Below are positions 12,165 to 22,130 of a stretch of DNA of 64,000 nucleotides, piece after piece (position 1 is the stretch's first letter; the number at the start of each line of letters is the position of its first letter). The notes below the pieces were generated by a model, which searched no databases, was not told the DNA's origin, and was given only the letters and a program-made list of their open reading frames with translations. Source of the DNA: Daphnia carinata (taxonomy: Eukaryota; Arthropoda; Branchiopoda; Diplostraca; Daphniidae); contig NC_081338.1 in NCBI RefSeq assembly GCF_022539665.2, positions 2,108,001 through 2,172,000 of the forward strand, given 5' to 3'. The position numbers were made by a program, and so were the translations under genes.

Positions 12165-12201
12165 TGACTGATTCGAGCTTCGCTTTGTCGTTGTTTTATA
12201 T
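12165..12201 (-). promoter_or_regulatory. Core promoter of the YYTT-repeat gene (TATA + initiator)
   Basis: On the minus strand, ATATAAAAC (12201-12193) is followed about 31 nt later by the arthropod initiator TCAGT (12171-12167). This predicts transcription start near 12169 and an 83-nt leader before the ATG at 12086. The spacing fits a focused TATA promoter. Confidence 0.7.
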
Positions 12202-13358
12202 GTATTTGTGTCTCCCTAATGCACGTCACTAGCCTATGGCATTGATAATTGCAAGGGCAATATTATTCTTACCCAACCTTTATGACGTGTTCGCGTACCT
12301 TAAAACATTCTCTTCCCTTTTGGCCGTTGGCAATTAGGGTAAAAAGCCGCGCATTTTCTAGTCTTATAGTTTCATTCAAAAAGTTATGATGGTTAAAAAA
12401 AAACCTTCGTAGTGCACAACGTTTGAAATATTCAAGCTTTATTTAGTAAAAAAACGGACGACGTGAGTGAGTAAAGGTACGACTCCGTATGGGTGTATCG
12501 AACCCCGCATACAATGGGTATGCAACCTAGCGTTCGATGTCCGTTCATCCCTGACCGGACGCTCGGTGAAACCACAGCAACATGATATGTGTCATGTTTC
12601 AATTAGAAATGTGGAATCAAAAAAAGTCTTCAGATTGTATTTCTTTTTTTTTCCTAAATTTTCTGTTATCTTCATTTTTCTTCTTTTTTTTTTTTTTTTT
12701 ACAGGAAATTTTCTTATTTAAGAAGAATGCATGGAACATCATACAGCATTTTCTTCTCCCTTTGCTGCCTTCCTAGTGTCTCCTCTTAGCACTCCATTTT
12801 TAAATTCGATGCCGGCTACTAAAGAAATTACAGTAACCATTCAATATTGCCTATTTCAGACGAAAGTCTCGTTCACGCACAACATATTTACTGTAACTTC
12901 AAGCTTTCGTTATTATCGGATGAACGATGGAGGAGTGCGGGGCAATCTAGGCGGCCGACTCCAGTTATCGACAGTTTTTTTTTCTTCATGTTAAACGGCG
13001 TGTCCGGGCAAAACTATGAGATAAAAGGCTGCGAATTGTCTTTTTAAGGCGTGGCTTCGTGCGTTGCCTAACAACAGACTATTTTTTTAAATCCGTGTCA
13101 CTCGTTCCGATTATTAATTATGATATGATATAAAATTAGAATGACACATGATATATACTAGTGGCTCTCACTGCGTTTGGGAAATTCCCGATAGGGATCG
13201 CCGCTGGTTGCTATAGAATCGCGGAACCCGTATGCTCTGATTAAATTTAACATTATGTTACCGTAATTTCCGATAAGCTTGAAGAATACAAAATCACACA
13301 GCATAATCAAAATTTGTCGCCAATTTCGATTAAGTTTAGTGATTTCTCTACTCGTTCT
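12202..13358. other. No gene recognised
   Basis: Noncoding sequence with a long T run at about 12685-12702. A stretch at 12470-12590 has a weak pol III B-box-like motif on the minus strand. No exon of the neighbouring TDRD12-like gene could be found here, although its 3' exons would be expected. Confidence 0.5.
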
Positions 13359-15071
13359 CTATTCTCTTTTCTCTGTTTCTTTAAACTTCGTTTGGACATG
13401 CCACACGTGCATGAACCCATCAGGTCCAGTGGTGGGGGATGAGAAAAAATCGACATCTTCTTCGGTCCATCCGCCACTGCCATTTTTCGGGCCCACGCCA
13501 TACAATGAACAAGCGATGGCTTGAAATGGTAGACGACTGATGAATTTAGCTGCCAGTGTTTTCAAAACGTGTATCGGAACCGTTGTGTAATCTCCGTAAT
13601 CCACGAAAAACACTATCCACGCAGTACGCACGGCTGTAATGCGAATGCGAACAATACCATTTCTTGGAACAACTGGTTGGTCAAGGCTTTCCAGAATAAC
13701 ATGTCGAAGTCCACATAGCTTCATATTTCTACAGAATCCAAACGCCTAGAAAAGACAAGAAAAAAAAAAATATGAGATTCAATATGCGAATTAGTAAGCG
13801 GTTGACACGAATTTGCATTTACTACCTTCACATTTTCACATAGTGGTAGACTTTTTTTACGAACTTCTTTGCCGCAGAAAGACAGTATGGCTTCTGTAGC
13901 TAGTTCATCAGAAACTGCCAGTCCAAAACGTTGCATGAAACGTACGATTGTGAGAAGAGAGTTGTTAAATTCTTTGGTGATGAGTAGGTGGGTTTCGGGT
14001 CTACCAGCCTCCGTAGCTTTCGAGTGGAAGTTGTCCATTGCGAATGAAAGCCGATAGCTAAAATCGTATTTGGAATGGTGAGGTATAAAATAATGGATGA
14101 GCGTTTGTGCATTTTTTATGTTGAGTCTCTCTAGGACATCGTCCGTGCAGATAAGAATGGCAGAGCCGTCTCGGGCATGGTTCCACCTTTGCGTTATAAA
14201 ATCTAAATTTGACACAATAGATTGATTGTGGGCTAACAGAGGCGCCACACCAATCTGAAGCCAAGCAAGTAAGAATGAATTGCGCATAAATAATTTAATC
14301 TTTGATAAGTTACCGTTGACAGCATTCATTCAACTTTAAAGACTTTAGCCGATCCGCGGCAGAATATAATGGTTCTGCTTAAGCACTTTTTTTGCATAAA
14401 CTCCAACAAATGGCAGTGCATTTCGTCAGAAGTTCCAAGACGAACATCAAGCTTCATCCCACCATAAATGGCAGCCTCCATACAAGAGGATATGAAAACC
14501 GGAACATTTTTTAAAACTTTTGAAGAAATTTCTTCCATTCCTTTTGTCCAATGGCTAGTGTAACGAAGTCACCAAAATACAACTTTTAATTATATTTTAT
14601 CTTCATTGTTTGTTTTCTTTATATTAAAATTATATATTATGTTTGTTATGCATTATATTTAAAGTATACATTATAAATATAGTAATTCAAGTGTCATTGA
14701 CATTTCCTTGAATTCTATTTTTATATTATACTTTACAACCTGCTTATTTCTGATTGGATGAGCTTCATGCGTAGAACATCGCGCCATACATTTCCATGAA
14801 TAGGAAATGTTGCTGCGTGAGATATTCAATAACTTATATCCGGAGCTCATCTGTCGGAAATGCTATGTTTCCCTCAAACATGTAAAACGTATAAAAGGAT
14901 GACCTTTTTGTTCCCAAAAGTTAGTTCTACAGTTCTTCAGTTCTCTTCAATTCTCTTCAGTTCTCTCTTGTTCTAGTTCCAGTTCCAGTTCTAGATTTCA
15001 TCTTTAGTGCTATCAGTGCTGTTTAATTCTTCAAATATAGTGAGTTTAATTCGTTCTTATTCAATAATTAT

Positions 15072-15358
15072 TGTTAACGATACGTACTGACTTTAAGATT
15101 GCAGGTAAATTTCGCACTCTGTATTTTATTTACGGGCACGTTAGCTCAATACTGATATTTTACAAGTTACAATATTTTACGGGAAAACGAGTGACGCGAC
15201 TGTAACAGGCAAATTCTTGTCTCTAAACGTTTTGCGAAAGGGTGATCTTCCCTCCTCGTTGCGTCGTCTACGTTCCCCTGCCTCCGTTTTCGCCTATGGC
15301 ACAATACCGTTTTAGATAAAGCCTCTTCTAACTATTTGGGGCTGTAGGATTCGGAACA
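15072..15358 (-). repeat. BEL/Pao 3' LTR
   Basis: 287 bp, TGTTAAC...GGAACA in window orientation. It differs from the other LTR only at the G in GCAGGTAAAT (A in the partner). The short integrase-coding tail extends into it. Confidence 0.95.
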
Positions 15359-16902
15359 TAGCCGGCCCTGCGTTCGTAAGCGGACGCACCATCCGTATCC
15401 CAAGACTCCAACAAGCAGAGTTTCACAGCTGGGCGATGAAGTTCGGAGGTTTTGGTGGCCGAACGTAGGTGAACGATCGCGGAGCGGACCACGCCATCTG
15501 GTCCAGAGAACACCTTGACGACACGAGCGATGGGCCATTCTCCACGGGGTGTGTCTGGCTCGATAACGATCACGATGTCGCCAACGTTGAGGTTCTTTTG
15601 TCCGTATAGCCATTTCCGTCTTTCCGTAAGGCTGGGCAGATATTCCCTCATCCAACGTCTCCAGAAACAATCCGTGAGGTACTGAGCGACGCGGTACTGC
15701 CTTTTGGTCGTCATGTCGTTTTCGTCGAACATGTCGAAGGGTACGTACGGATTTTCGTGTCCAAGGAGAAGATGGTTTGGCGTGATGGGTTCGGGATCCG
15801 CCGGGTTTACGCTTACATACGTTAACGGGCGGCCGTTGAGAAGTTTCTCCACTTGAATTAACGTGGTGACTAAGGTATCGTCAGTCAGGGTTTGTTCGTT
15901 AAGTACGAATCTTAAGGCACGTTTTGACGACTGAACTAGACGTTCCCAAGTTCCACCAAAATGTGGCGCGGTAGGTGGGTTGAAACTCCAGGTCACTGTT
16001 CTTCGTTTTCGTCCATCTCTTATGGCTAGTTGTTCCATCCGACGAAGACACTCGGAGAATTCACGCACAGCTCCAACAAAGTTCGTGCCATTATCGCTGT
16101 GATAATGTTGCGAAGTCGTACGGCGATCTTCAAAGCGACTGATGCAGTTGATGAATGACGAAGTGTCAAGAGAGTATGCCATTTCCAAGTGCACGGCTCT
16201 TGATGACATGCAAGTAAACAAACAGGCCCAGCGTTTTACTTTCCGTCTGAATATCTTTACGTTGTACGGGCCAAAGAAATCTACTCCGGTGTGTGTAAAG
16301 GCGGGGTAGAAAGGCTTCAGACGGTAACCGGGAAGGGCGGCCATCATCGGGCAGAGTGCTTTTGCGTAGTGTTGCTTGCATTTGAAGCACTTGCTGATAA
16401 TTCTTCTCACCGTTTTTCGTCCACGTTGAACCCAGTAAACCTTTCGTAACTCGTGAAAGGTTCTCTCTGTAGTGGAGTGTGCGAACTCGAGGTGGAGACT
16501 ATAAATTAGCAACTTTGTGATTTTCTCATCAGCTGGAAGTATGATCGGATGGCGAGCTTCAGGTGGAGCTGGAGCATTTTCAATACGTCCTCCGACTCGT
16601 AAAACTCTTTGATGGTCGATGAATGGCGTTAACGTGATTAGGCTTGAACCAGGATCGAGCTGCTTTCCCTCTTTTAAATTGCTATAATCTTCTGGAAAGG
16701 CAGACATCTGAGCGCGCCTAAACAATTCTGCTTCCGCATTCTTGACCTCGGTTTCCGATAATTTGCCGAATTCGCGATGAGTTTTTTCTTTACGAGCGTT
16801 ACTGATGAAACGTTTGACGTAGCCGACAACGCCGACTAAAAACGGATAGCGGGAGGTGTACGTGGTGAGCTGGTCGATGGAATCGTTTACGTGTAGAATC
16901 AC
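15328..16902 (-). CDS. BEL/Pao integrase with DUF5641 tail
   Basis: The open frame encodes 524 residues, but its sense continues upstream of this ATG to about 17030 (TGPSFLYQ, VRCTRWVG), so the start is artificial and reflects a frameshift from the upstream polyprotein. A zinc region (HLEFAHSTTERTFHELRKV to CFKCKQH) precedes the DDE core: HTGVDFFGP, HSDNGTNFVG and TWERLVQ. The C-terminus (GDIVIVIEP, ARVVKVFSGPDG) is the DUF5641 chromodomain-like tail. Integrase inserts the cDNA and generates the 5-bp duplication seen at the ends. All three catalytic acidic residues are present. Confidence 0.9.
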   Translation of the reverse strand: MILHVNDSIDQLTTYTSRYPFLVGVVGYVKRFISNARKEKTHREFGKLSETEVKNAEAELFRRAQMSAFPEDYSNLKEGKQLDPGSSLITLTPFIDHQRVLRVGGRIENAPAPPEARHPIILPADEKITKLLIYSLHLEFAHSTTERTFHELRKVYWVQRGRKTVRRIISKCFKCKQHYAKALCPMMAALPGYRLKPFYPAFTHTGVDFFGPYNVKIFRRKVKRWACLFTCMSSRAVHLEMAYSLDTSSFINCISRFEDRRTTSQHYHSDNGTNFVGAVREFSECLRRMEQLAIRDGRKRRTVTWSFNPPTAPHFGGTWERLVQSSKRALRFVLNEQTLTDDTLVTTLIQVEKLLNGRPLTYVSVNPADPEPITPNHLLLGHENPYVPFDMFDENDMTTKRQYRVAQYLTDCFWRRWMREYLPSLTERRKWLYGQKNLNVGDIVIVIEPDTPRGEWPIARVVKVFSGPDGVVRSAIVHLRSATKTSELHRPAVKLCLLESWDTDGASAYERRAGYVPNPTAPNS

Positions 16903-16958
16903 ACCAACCCATCTCGTACAGCGAACTTCAGGATCCTCTACTTCGTTAGTTCCCTGTT

Positions 16959-19900
16959 TTACATCGGGGAAGGCCGGCCAATTTTGAGGTGATTGGTAGA
17001 GGAAAGACGGACCGGTGAAGAACGATGTTCGATGGAAAATTCAGATGACGTGACGCCGCGGCTGACGTCATCTGCTGGGTTTTGAGCCGTAGGGACGTAA
17101 CGCCATTGACTACTTTCGGACAGCTCCAATATTTCGCCTATTCGGTTTCCGACGTAAATATGAAACCGATAGTGTGGGGAGTTGATCCATCTCAAAACCG
17201 TTGTCGAATCTGACCAAAATGTGGTTTGGTCGATTTTTAGTCGAAGTTCTGACTTGATCACTGATGCTAGGCGGGCGGCGAGTAATGCTGCACACAGCTC
17301 AAGTCTGGGTATCGAAACGTATTTGATAGGTGCTACTCTTGCCTTGGCCATAACGAATGACACTTTAACGCCGTCGGGGATGTCCAAACGGAGATAGGCA
17401 ATGGCACCAAACGCTGATTCGGAGGCGTCAGCAAACAGATGCAGTCCCACACCTCGTGCTTTTGGTAGCTCTGGGTAAAAACATCGTGGGACGGAAAGCG
17501 GGTTTAGCTTCGAGAAGGAGATGGCCCAATTTTGCCACTCATCGATGGTCGTCTGGTCTAGTTGATCGTCCCAGCCAACCGATTTTCTGCATACAGCTTG
17601 CAGAATGAGTTTAGCTTGTAGCAACACCGGTGAGAGAAAACCAAATGGGTCGTAGACGCTTGACGTTTCTCGTAGTATTTCACGTTTCGTCTCTCCATCC
17701 AGTTTAATGCTTGCGCTCACTACGAACGAGTCGCTACCGTAGTCGAGTGAGAGGCCCAACGTCCGTTCTATGGGCATTCCGTGTAGCGCTAAGTCGATAG
17801 ACGAAACTGGGTTGCCAGGCAACGACAGCAGAACCTTCGGGCATGATGAGCCCCACTGGGCGAGCTCGAATCCTCCACGACGTAGAACGTTTGTCACCCT
17901 TTTCGCTTGCTGAATAGCTTCTTCGGCAGTTGGGAATGACGTCAGCCAGTTGTCCACGTAGAAATGGTCGATTACTTGTTTCGTAGCGTCGGCTGCATCA
18001 ATCCCACCGTCTTCGGCTGCTTGACGTAGAACGTGAGCACAAATTGTCGGGGAGCAAACTGCGCCGAAGGGTTGCACATTCATTTGGTAAACGGAGGGCG
18101 GTTCCTGTATACCCGGGTCGCGATAGAAGAAGCGAAGTGCCGGCCCGTCTTGTGGCCGCACTCTTACTTGGTGGAACATCTTTACGATATCCGCGCTCAA
18201 TGCCATCGGATGTTGCCGGAAACGTAGCAACACACCAATTAAGTTGGTTAGCAGGTCAGGTCCTTTCAGCAGGGCAAAGTTCAGCGACATTCCCTTGTAG
18301 TACGCGGAGGCATCAAAAACTGGGCGGCATTTGTCAGGTTTCTTCGGATTTATCACAGGGTGGTGAGGTAGAAACCAGGTACGGCCAGCTGGACGGTAAT
18401 CGACCTCCTCGGCTGAAAGTTTTCGGGCGTGACCAAGGCTGATGTATTCGTTGATTGCAGCGGAGTATCTTCTACCAAGATTTTCGTCGGCGATGAGTCT
18501 TCGTTCTAGCTTTAGGAAGCGAGCTAGTGTAGACTGGCTGTTGTCGGGGAGGTTCGGCTCTTCGTTTTTCCAGAGGAGTCCCGACTCGTAACGATCGCCT
18601 ACGAATCTTGTCGTTTCGTTTAGGATCTTGTTTGCACGTAATTCATCGTCGCTGACCGGCACCTTGACACCTGCTCGGGCTTCGTAGGTCTCGGTGAGTA
18701 GAAAGCGATCGATCGCATTCACAAGATCTTGATCGGGTGGGGGCGCTAATGAGAGCGAGTTGCACTGAAGTTGTGCAACGGCGGCCGGAGAAATCGGACC
18801 GGTTATACACCATCCAAAGGCTGTTCGGAGACCTCGCGGAGCTCGCTCGTTCAACGGATCTCTTTTGATTTCAAGGACTTCTTGCGGAGCCATATCACAC
18901 GAGCCGATCAACACGTTCACGTCCACGGAATTTTGGGCGGGAACCTTCAATCCAGCTAGATGAGGCCAATCCTTGACAAGCTTCTTTAGATCGACGTTTT
19001 CGTTCTTGATTTTTAAGACAGGAACGGAGTAACAGTTCGGGATTTCGAAAGAACTGCTTTTGTCCAACGACGAGATTCTGAAGGACACCTTTGTCGTGTG
19101 TGCAGTTGGGTCGCGGCCGTGGTACGTTCCGATTATCGAAATTCCCTTCTCGCCTTGAAGTCCCAATTCGTTTGCAAGCGCGTTGGTTATCATTGAGATT
19201 TGGCTACCGGGATCCAACAATCCGTACCCGGTCCAGGTTCGACCATTAGCTTCGATTACCATAGGGACGATAGGCAGCAGGGTCGTTTCGTTTTCGTAGC
19301 CGTAGGAGACCGCGCCGTTAAATGGGCCCTTTCGAGAAGAGTGTGACGTCAGGCTCGATTGTGGCGTTTTCGGATACATCCTCGGTGCTCCGTGGAGAAG
19401 AGGGTGGTGAAGACGTTTACAATCTTCTGTTCCACATTCCTTTTCCCTTTTACACTCGGAACTTAGATGGCGGTCGTCGAGACACCGGTAACAGCATCTT
19501 TTTTCTTTGACTACCTCCGATCGCTCCGTGGGATTTAACGCCTTAAACTTCTCACAGAGGTAAAGGCGATGAGCACCGTCACAATATGGGCAGGATGCGA
19601 TGTTTACGGTTGTGGAGAAGACCATAGGGGGCGTGGTCGACTTCTTCGGTTTTTCGTTAGACGATTTGTGGACGTTTTCTCGAGTCTTCGGATGACTGCC
19701 TTGCTGGAATGTGGGGTCGACGCCAACACGGACGAAATACTCCGCCATCGTAACGTCATCGAGCCACGTGTCCAGGTCGAGTATCGTAGGCAATCTATCT
19801 TGAATTCGATAGCTCACTTCGGCCCATTTACTGCGTAGGTTGGGCGGCAATTTTCCAACCAATTGAGCCAAAGTGGTGCTGCTGTGTAGCTCCAATCCAT

Positions 19901-21527
19901 ATCCACCCAGTTGCAAAGTTGCGACGACTGAACGGAGTGTGGACGAAAACTGCTTTAAAGATTCGTAGTCGCTATCTTTAAACGAAGGTAGCTTTAGAAG
20001 CAATGAAGAGCAGGCGGTTGATACGATTCTTGGATTTCCGAACTTCCGATGCAGCTCTTTCAATGCAAAGGAGTATAATCCAGGGTTGAGTAGAACTTCA
20101 CCGAGGTTCTTCTGAATTTCGGTCGTCAGGCATGCACGTAGATGATGTTGACGTTCGGCATCGCTGAAACATGTGTCGTGGATCTGAACCTTGAATGACT
20201 GGATAAACATAGGCCAGTTTATCGGGTTGCCGTCAAACTTCGGTGGTTCAGCTTTCGGCGGTCTCGATGATGAACGAAATGTCGGAGGTGCGTCATGACG
20301 ATTCACGGTGAATATCCAGGCATCAGGGGAGTACACCGTTGGTTGCGAATCAGGAACTGGTCTCTGGGACGGAAACGTTTGTTGCGTAAATCGGTTGTGT
20401 ACGGGAGGCGCCGACATCGCGATTGTTGGATGTGACGGCGGACGTGCGCTGGAGTTGATTTGCTGAGCTACCCGATCGAATATGTTTGTGGGTGCGTAGC
20501 TTGAGGCGTTGACGTTCAAGTTAGGAAACGACGAAGATGGCTGGTCAAACGTAAACGGCTGTTGGGACGCAGCCGGCCCGTGTTGAGAGCATGGTTGCGT
20601 TGTCGTTGCTGGTCTGTACGGCATGCAGAATTCTGGAACAGGCGTAGCGGGTGCATGAAATGGGACGTTAGAAGTTTTCCAGACATCTGTTTTATCAAAC
20701 CCGGACGTTTCGATTTCATCCGTCTCTTCGGTTTCCGCTAATTCGTCTGCGAGTTGTTTACGTAACAAGGAGCTAGTGTAACGTTGCTTCTCTAACTCCA
20801 TTTTCAGTTGTCGTTCCTTACGTGCTGCTTCAACCCGCCTTTCCTCTGCCTTTCTGGCGATTTCGAGCTGCATCTTGCCAAGTTCGAACTGCTTTCTACG
20901 TTCTTCCTCTTCGGCTTGTTGTAAGGCTTCGGCTTTTTCCTGTTGAATCCTTAGTTGCGTTTCCTTTTCTAACCGCTCGGCCTCCTGAAGTTTACGTCGT
21001 GTCGATGAGGTTGATGAACGGTTGGAAACACTACTACGGCTGGAACCAGCAACTGATCTTGCGCGGGCCTGAAGAGAGTCGATGTAGTTGGCCATGTCGG
21101 TTAACGCCCTCGAGTGTTTGATGGAAATATCAATTCCCCAGCTGGTTTCTCTGTCTAGATCTTCGCCGTCGAACTTGCAGACTTCCACGTAGCGACGGTG
21201 AATTCTTTCAACGATGTCGTATGCACGAACCAGGCTTGTTCGCTCAATCTCGATTGTTCCAACATCTTCCTGCATTCGGACGGCAAGGAGAGCTTGATTG
21301 AGTGCCATCGTGTGGATTCTCTTGGCCTGCGTACGGTGCTGTTTTAGCTGAGCGGGGTCGTTTGTCCTTTGCCATTCTTCCAAATCTTCCTCCGGTTCTT
21401 CTTCTTGAATAACATCGAGGGGAAAAGCTTCGTTGGCCATGCTTGAATGACAACGGATGACGTATGGGATCAGTTTACGCAACGTGTTACGTGATCTGCC
21501 ACGTGGGACTGATTTGCGAGTATGCAC
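16959..21527 (-). CDS. BEL/Pao Gag-protease-RT-RNase H polyprotein
   Basis: 1522 residues. Order: a Lys/Glu-rich coiled coil (about residues 170-275), a DUF1759 gag region (about 425-560, PPKFDGNPINWPMF), zinc knuckles (CPYCDGAH, CYRCLDDRHLSSEC, about 655-715), a protease with DPGSQ at residues 772-776, RT (VFDASAYYKG, QPFGAVCSP) with YVDN at 17949-17960 (about residue 1190), then RNase H (LFADASESAFGA, IPRLELCAA, WSDSTTV, NPADDVSRG). The usual RT box is YVDD; here the last Asp is Asn. A second Met about 30 residues in (MANEAFPL) is an alternative start. The frame is lost after VTSSEF, just before the integrase. Confidence 0.9.
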   Translation of the reverse strand: MHTRKSVPRGRSRNTLRKLIPYVIRCHSSMANEAFPLDVIQEEEPEEDLEEWQRTNDPAQLKQHRTQAKRIHTMALNQALLAVRMQEDVGTIEIERTSLVRAYDIVERIHRRYVEVCKFDGEDLDRETSWGIDISIKHSRALTDMANYIDSLQARARSVAGSSRSSVSNRSSTSSTRRKLQEAERLEKETQLRIQQEKAEALQQAEEEERRKQFELGKMQLEIARKAEERRVEAARKERQLKMELEKQRYTSSLLRKQLADELAETEETDEIETSGFDKTDVWKTSNVPFHAPATPVPEFCMPYRPATTTQPCSQHGPAASQQPFTFDQPSSSFPNLNVNASSYAPTNIFDRVAQQINSSARPPSHPTIAMSAPPVHNRFTQQTFPSQRPVPDSQPTVYSPDAWIFTVNRHDAPPTFRSSSRPPKAEPPKFDGNPINWPMFIQSFKVQIHDTCFSDAERQHHLRACLTTEIQKNLGEVLLNPGLYSFALKELHRKFGNPRIVSTACSSLLLKLPSFKDSDYESLKQFSSTLRSVVATLQLGGYGLELHSSTTLAQLVGKLPPNLRSKWAEVSYRIQDRLPTILDLDTWLDDVTMAEYFVRVGVDPTFQQGSHPKTRENVHKSSNEKPKKSTTPPMVFSTTVNIASCPYCDGAHRLYLCEKFKALNPTERSEVVKEKRCCYRCLDDRHLSSECKREKECGTEDCKRLHHPLLHGAPRMYPKTPQSSLTSHSSRKGPFNGAVSYGYENETTLLPIVPMVIEANGRTWTGYGLLDPGSQISMITNALANELGLQGEKGISIIGTYHGRDPTAHTTKVSFRISSLDKSSSFEIPNCYSVPVLKIKNENVDLKKLVKDWPHLAGLKVPAQNSVDVNVLIGSCDMAPQEVLEIKRDPLNERAPRGLRTAFGWCITGPISPAAVAQLQCNSLSLAPPPDQDLVNAIDRFLLTETYEARAGVKVPVSDDELRANKILNETTRFVGDRYESGLLWKNEEPNLPDNSQSTLARFLKLERRLIADENLGRRYSAAINEYISLGHARKLSAEEVDYRPAGRTWFLPHHPVINPKKPDKCRPVFDASAYYKGMSLNFALLKGPDLLTNLIGVLLRFRQHPMALSADIVKMFHQVRVRPQDGPALRFFYRDPGIQEPPSVYQMNVQPFGAVCSPTICAHVLRQAAEDGGIDAADATKQVIDHFYVDNWLTSFPTAEEAIQQAKRVTNVLRRGGFELAQWGSSCPKVLLSLPGNPVSSIDLALHGMPIERTLGLSLDYGSDSFVVSASIKLDGETKREILRETSSVYDPFGFLSPVLLQAKLILQAVCRKSVGWDDQLDQTTIDEWQNWAISFSKLNPLSVPRCFYPELPKARGVGLHLFADASESAFGAIAYLRLDIPDGVKVSFVMAKARVAPIKYVSIPRLELCAALLAARLASVIKSELRLKIDQTTFWSDSTTVLRWINSPHYRFHIYVGNRIGEILELSESSQWRYVPTAQNPADDVSRGVTSSEFSIEHRSSPVRLSSTNHLKIGRPSPM

Positions 21528-21820
21528 TTTAGACGTTATTTAAAGGCATGAGCTTGTCGACGAGACGGGTACAAGCTAAGGTTTCGACAATCAAGTTATT
21601 AGGACAATACTTCGTGCGTAGACGATTCAATGTGCTTTAGGGGCGAGCACATGTGGCGTAAATCGTCTAATTAAGTTTTGTTCTAAAGGTAACGCTTGAT
21701 TGTAGATCCTCTTGATAGGAGACAACGTCAGCATGAGTTTTCGTGCTGTAGCGTAAACGATGTGGACGATACAGAGCGATAAGACGACTACAATTTACGG
21801 ATCAGTTCGTTGGGATTCAC

Positions 21821-21840
21821 GATTCCCGGTCGATGCACCA
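21821..21840 (-). other. Primer binding site, tRNA-Gly type
   Basis: Three bases inside the 5' LTR, the minus strand begins TGGTGCATCG and continues ACCGGGAATC. It matches the complement of the 3' end of a standard tRNA-Gly (ending CGATGCACCA) at 19 of 20 positions. This fixes the element's orientation and its likely priming tRNA. Confidence 0.8.
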
Positions 21841-21843
21841 AAA

Positions 21844-22130
21844 TGTTAACGATACGTACTGACTTTAAGATTGCAAGTAAATTTCGCACTCTGTATTTTA
21901 TTTACGGGCACGTTAGCTCAATACTGATATTTTACAAGTTACAATATTTTACGGGAAAACGAGTGACGCGACTGTAACAGGCAAATTCTTGTCTCTAAAC
22001 GTTTTGCGAAAGGGTGATCTTCCCTCCTCGTTGCGTCGTCTACGTTCCCCTGCCTCCGTTTTCGCCTATGGCACAATACCGTTTTAGATAAAGCCTCTTC
22101 TAACTATTTGGGGCTGTAGGATTCGGAACA
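21844..22130 (-). repeat. BEL/Pao 5' LTR
   Basis: 287 bp, followed by the target duplication ATTAT at 22131-22135. It drives the element on the minus strand. About 316 bp of leader separate it from the Gag start at 21527. Confidence 0.95.

Larger units (their letters stand above)
15072..22130 (-). mobile_element. Young BEL/Pao LTR retrotransposon, near intact
   Basis: Two 287-bp LTRs (15072-15358 and 21844-22130) differ at one base. They bound a 7.06-kb element coded on the minus strand, and the insertion is flanked by the 5-bp duplication ATTAT (15067-15071 and 22131-22135). Gag-PR-RT-RNase H and integrase are complete apart from one frameshift between RNase H and integrase near 17010-17035. 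The near-identical LTRs mean a recent insertion. It sits inside the solo LTR at 14559-22439. Confidence 0.95.

Noticed and set aside
12470-12600. tRNA-like signal on the minus strand (GGGGTTCGATAC)
   Set aside because: No acceptor or anticodon stem could be folded and no A box was found, so no tRNA gene is called.
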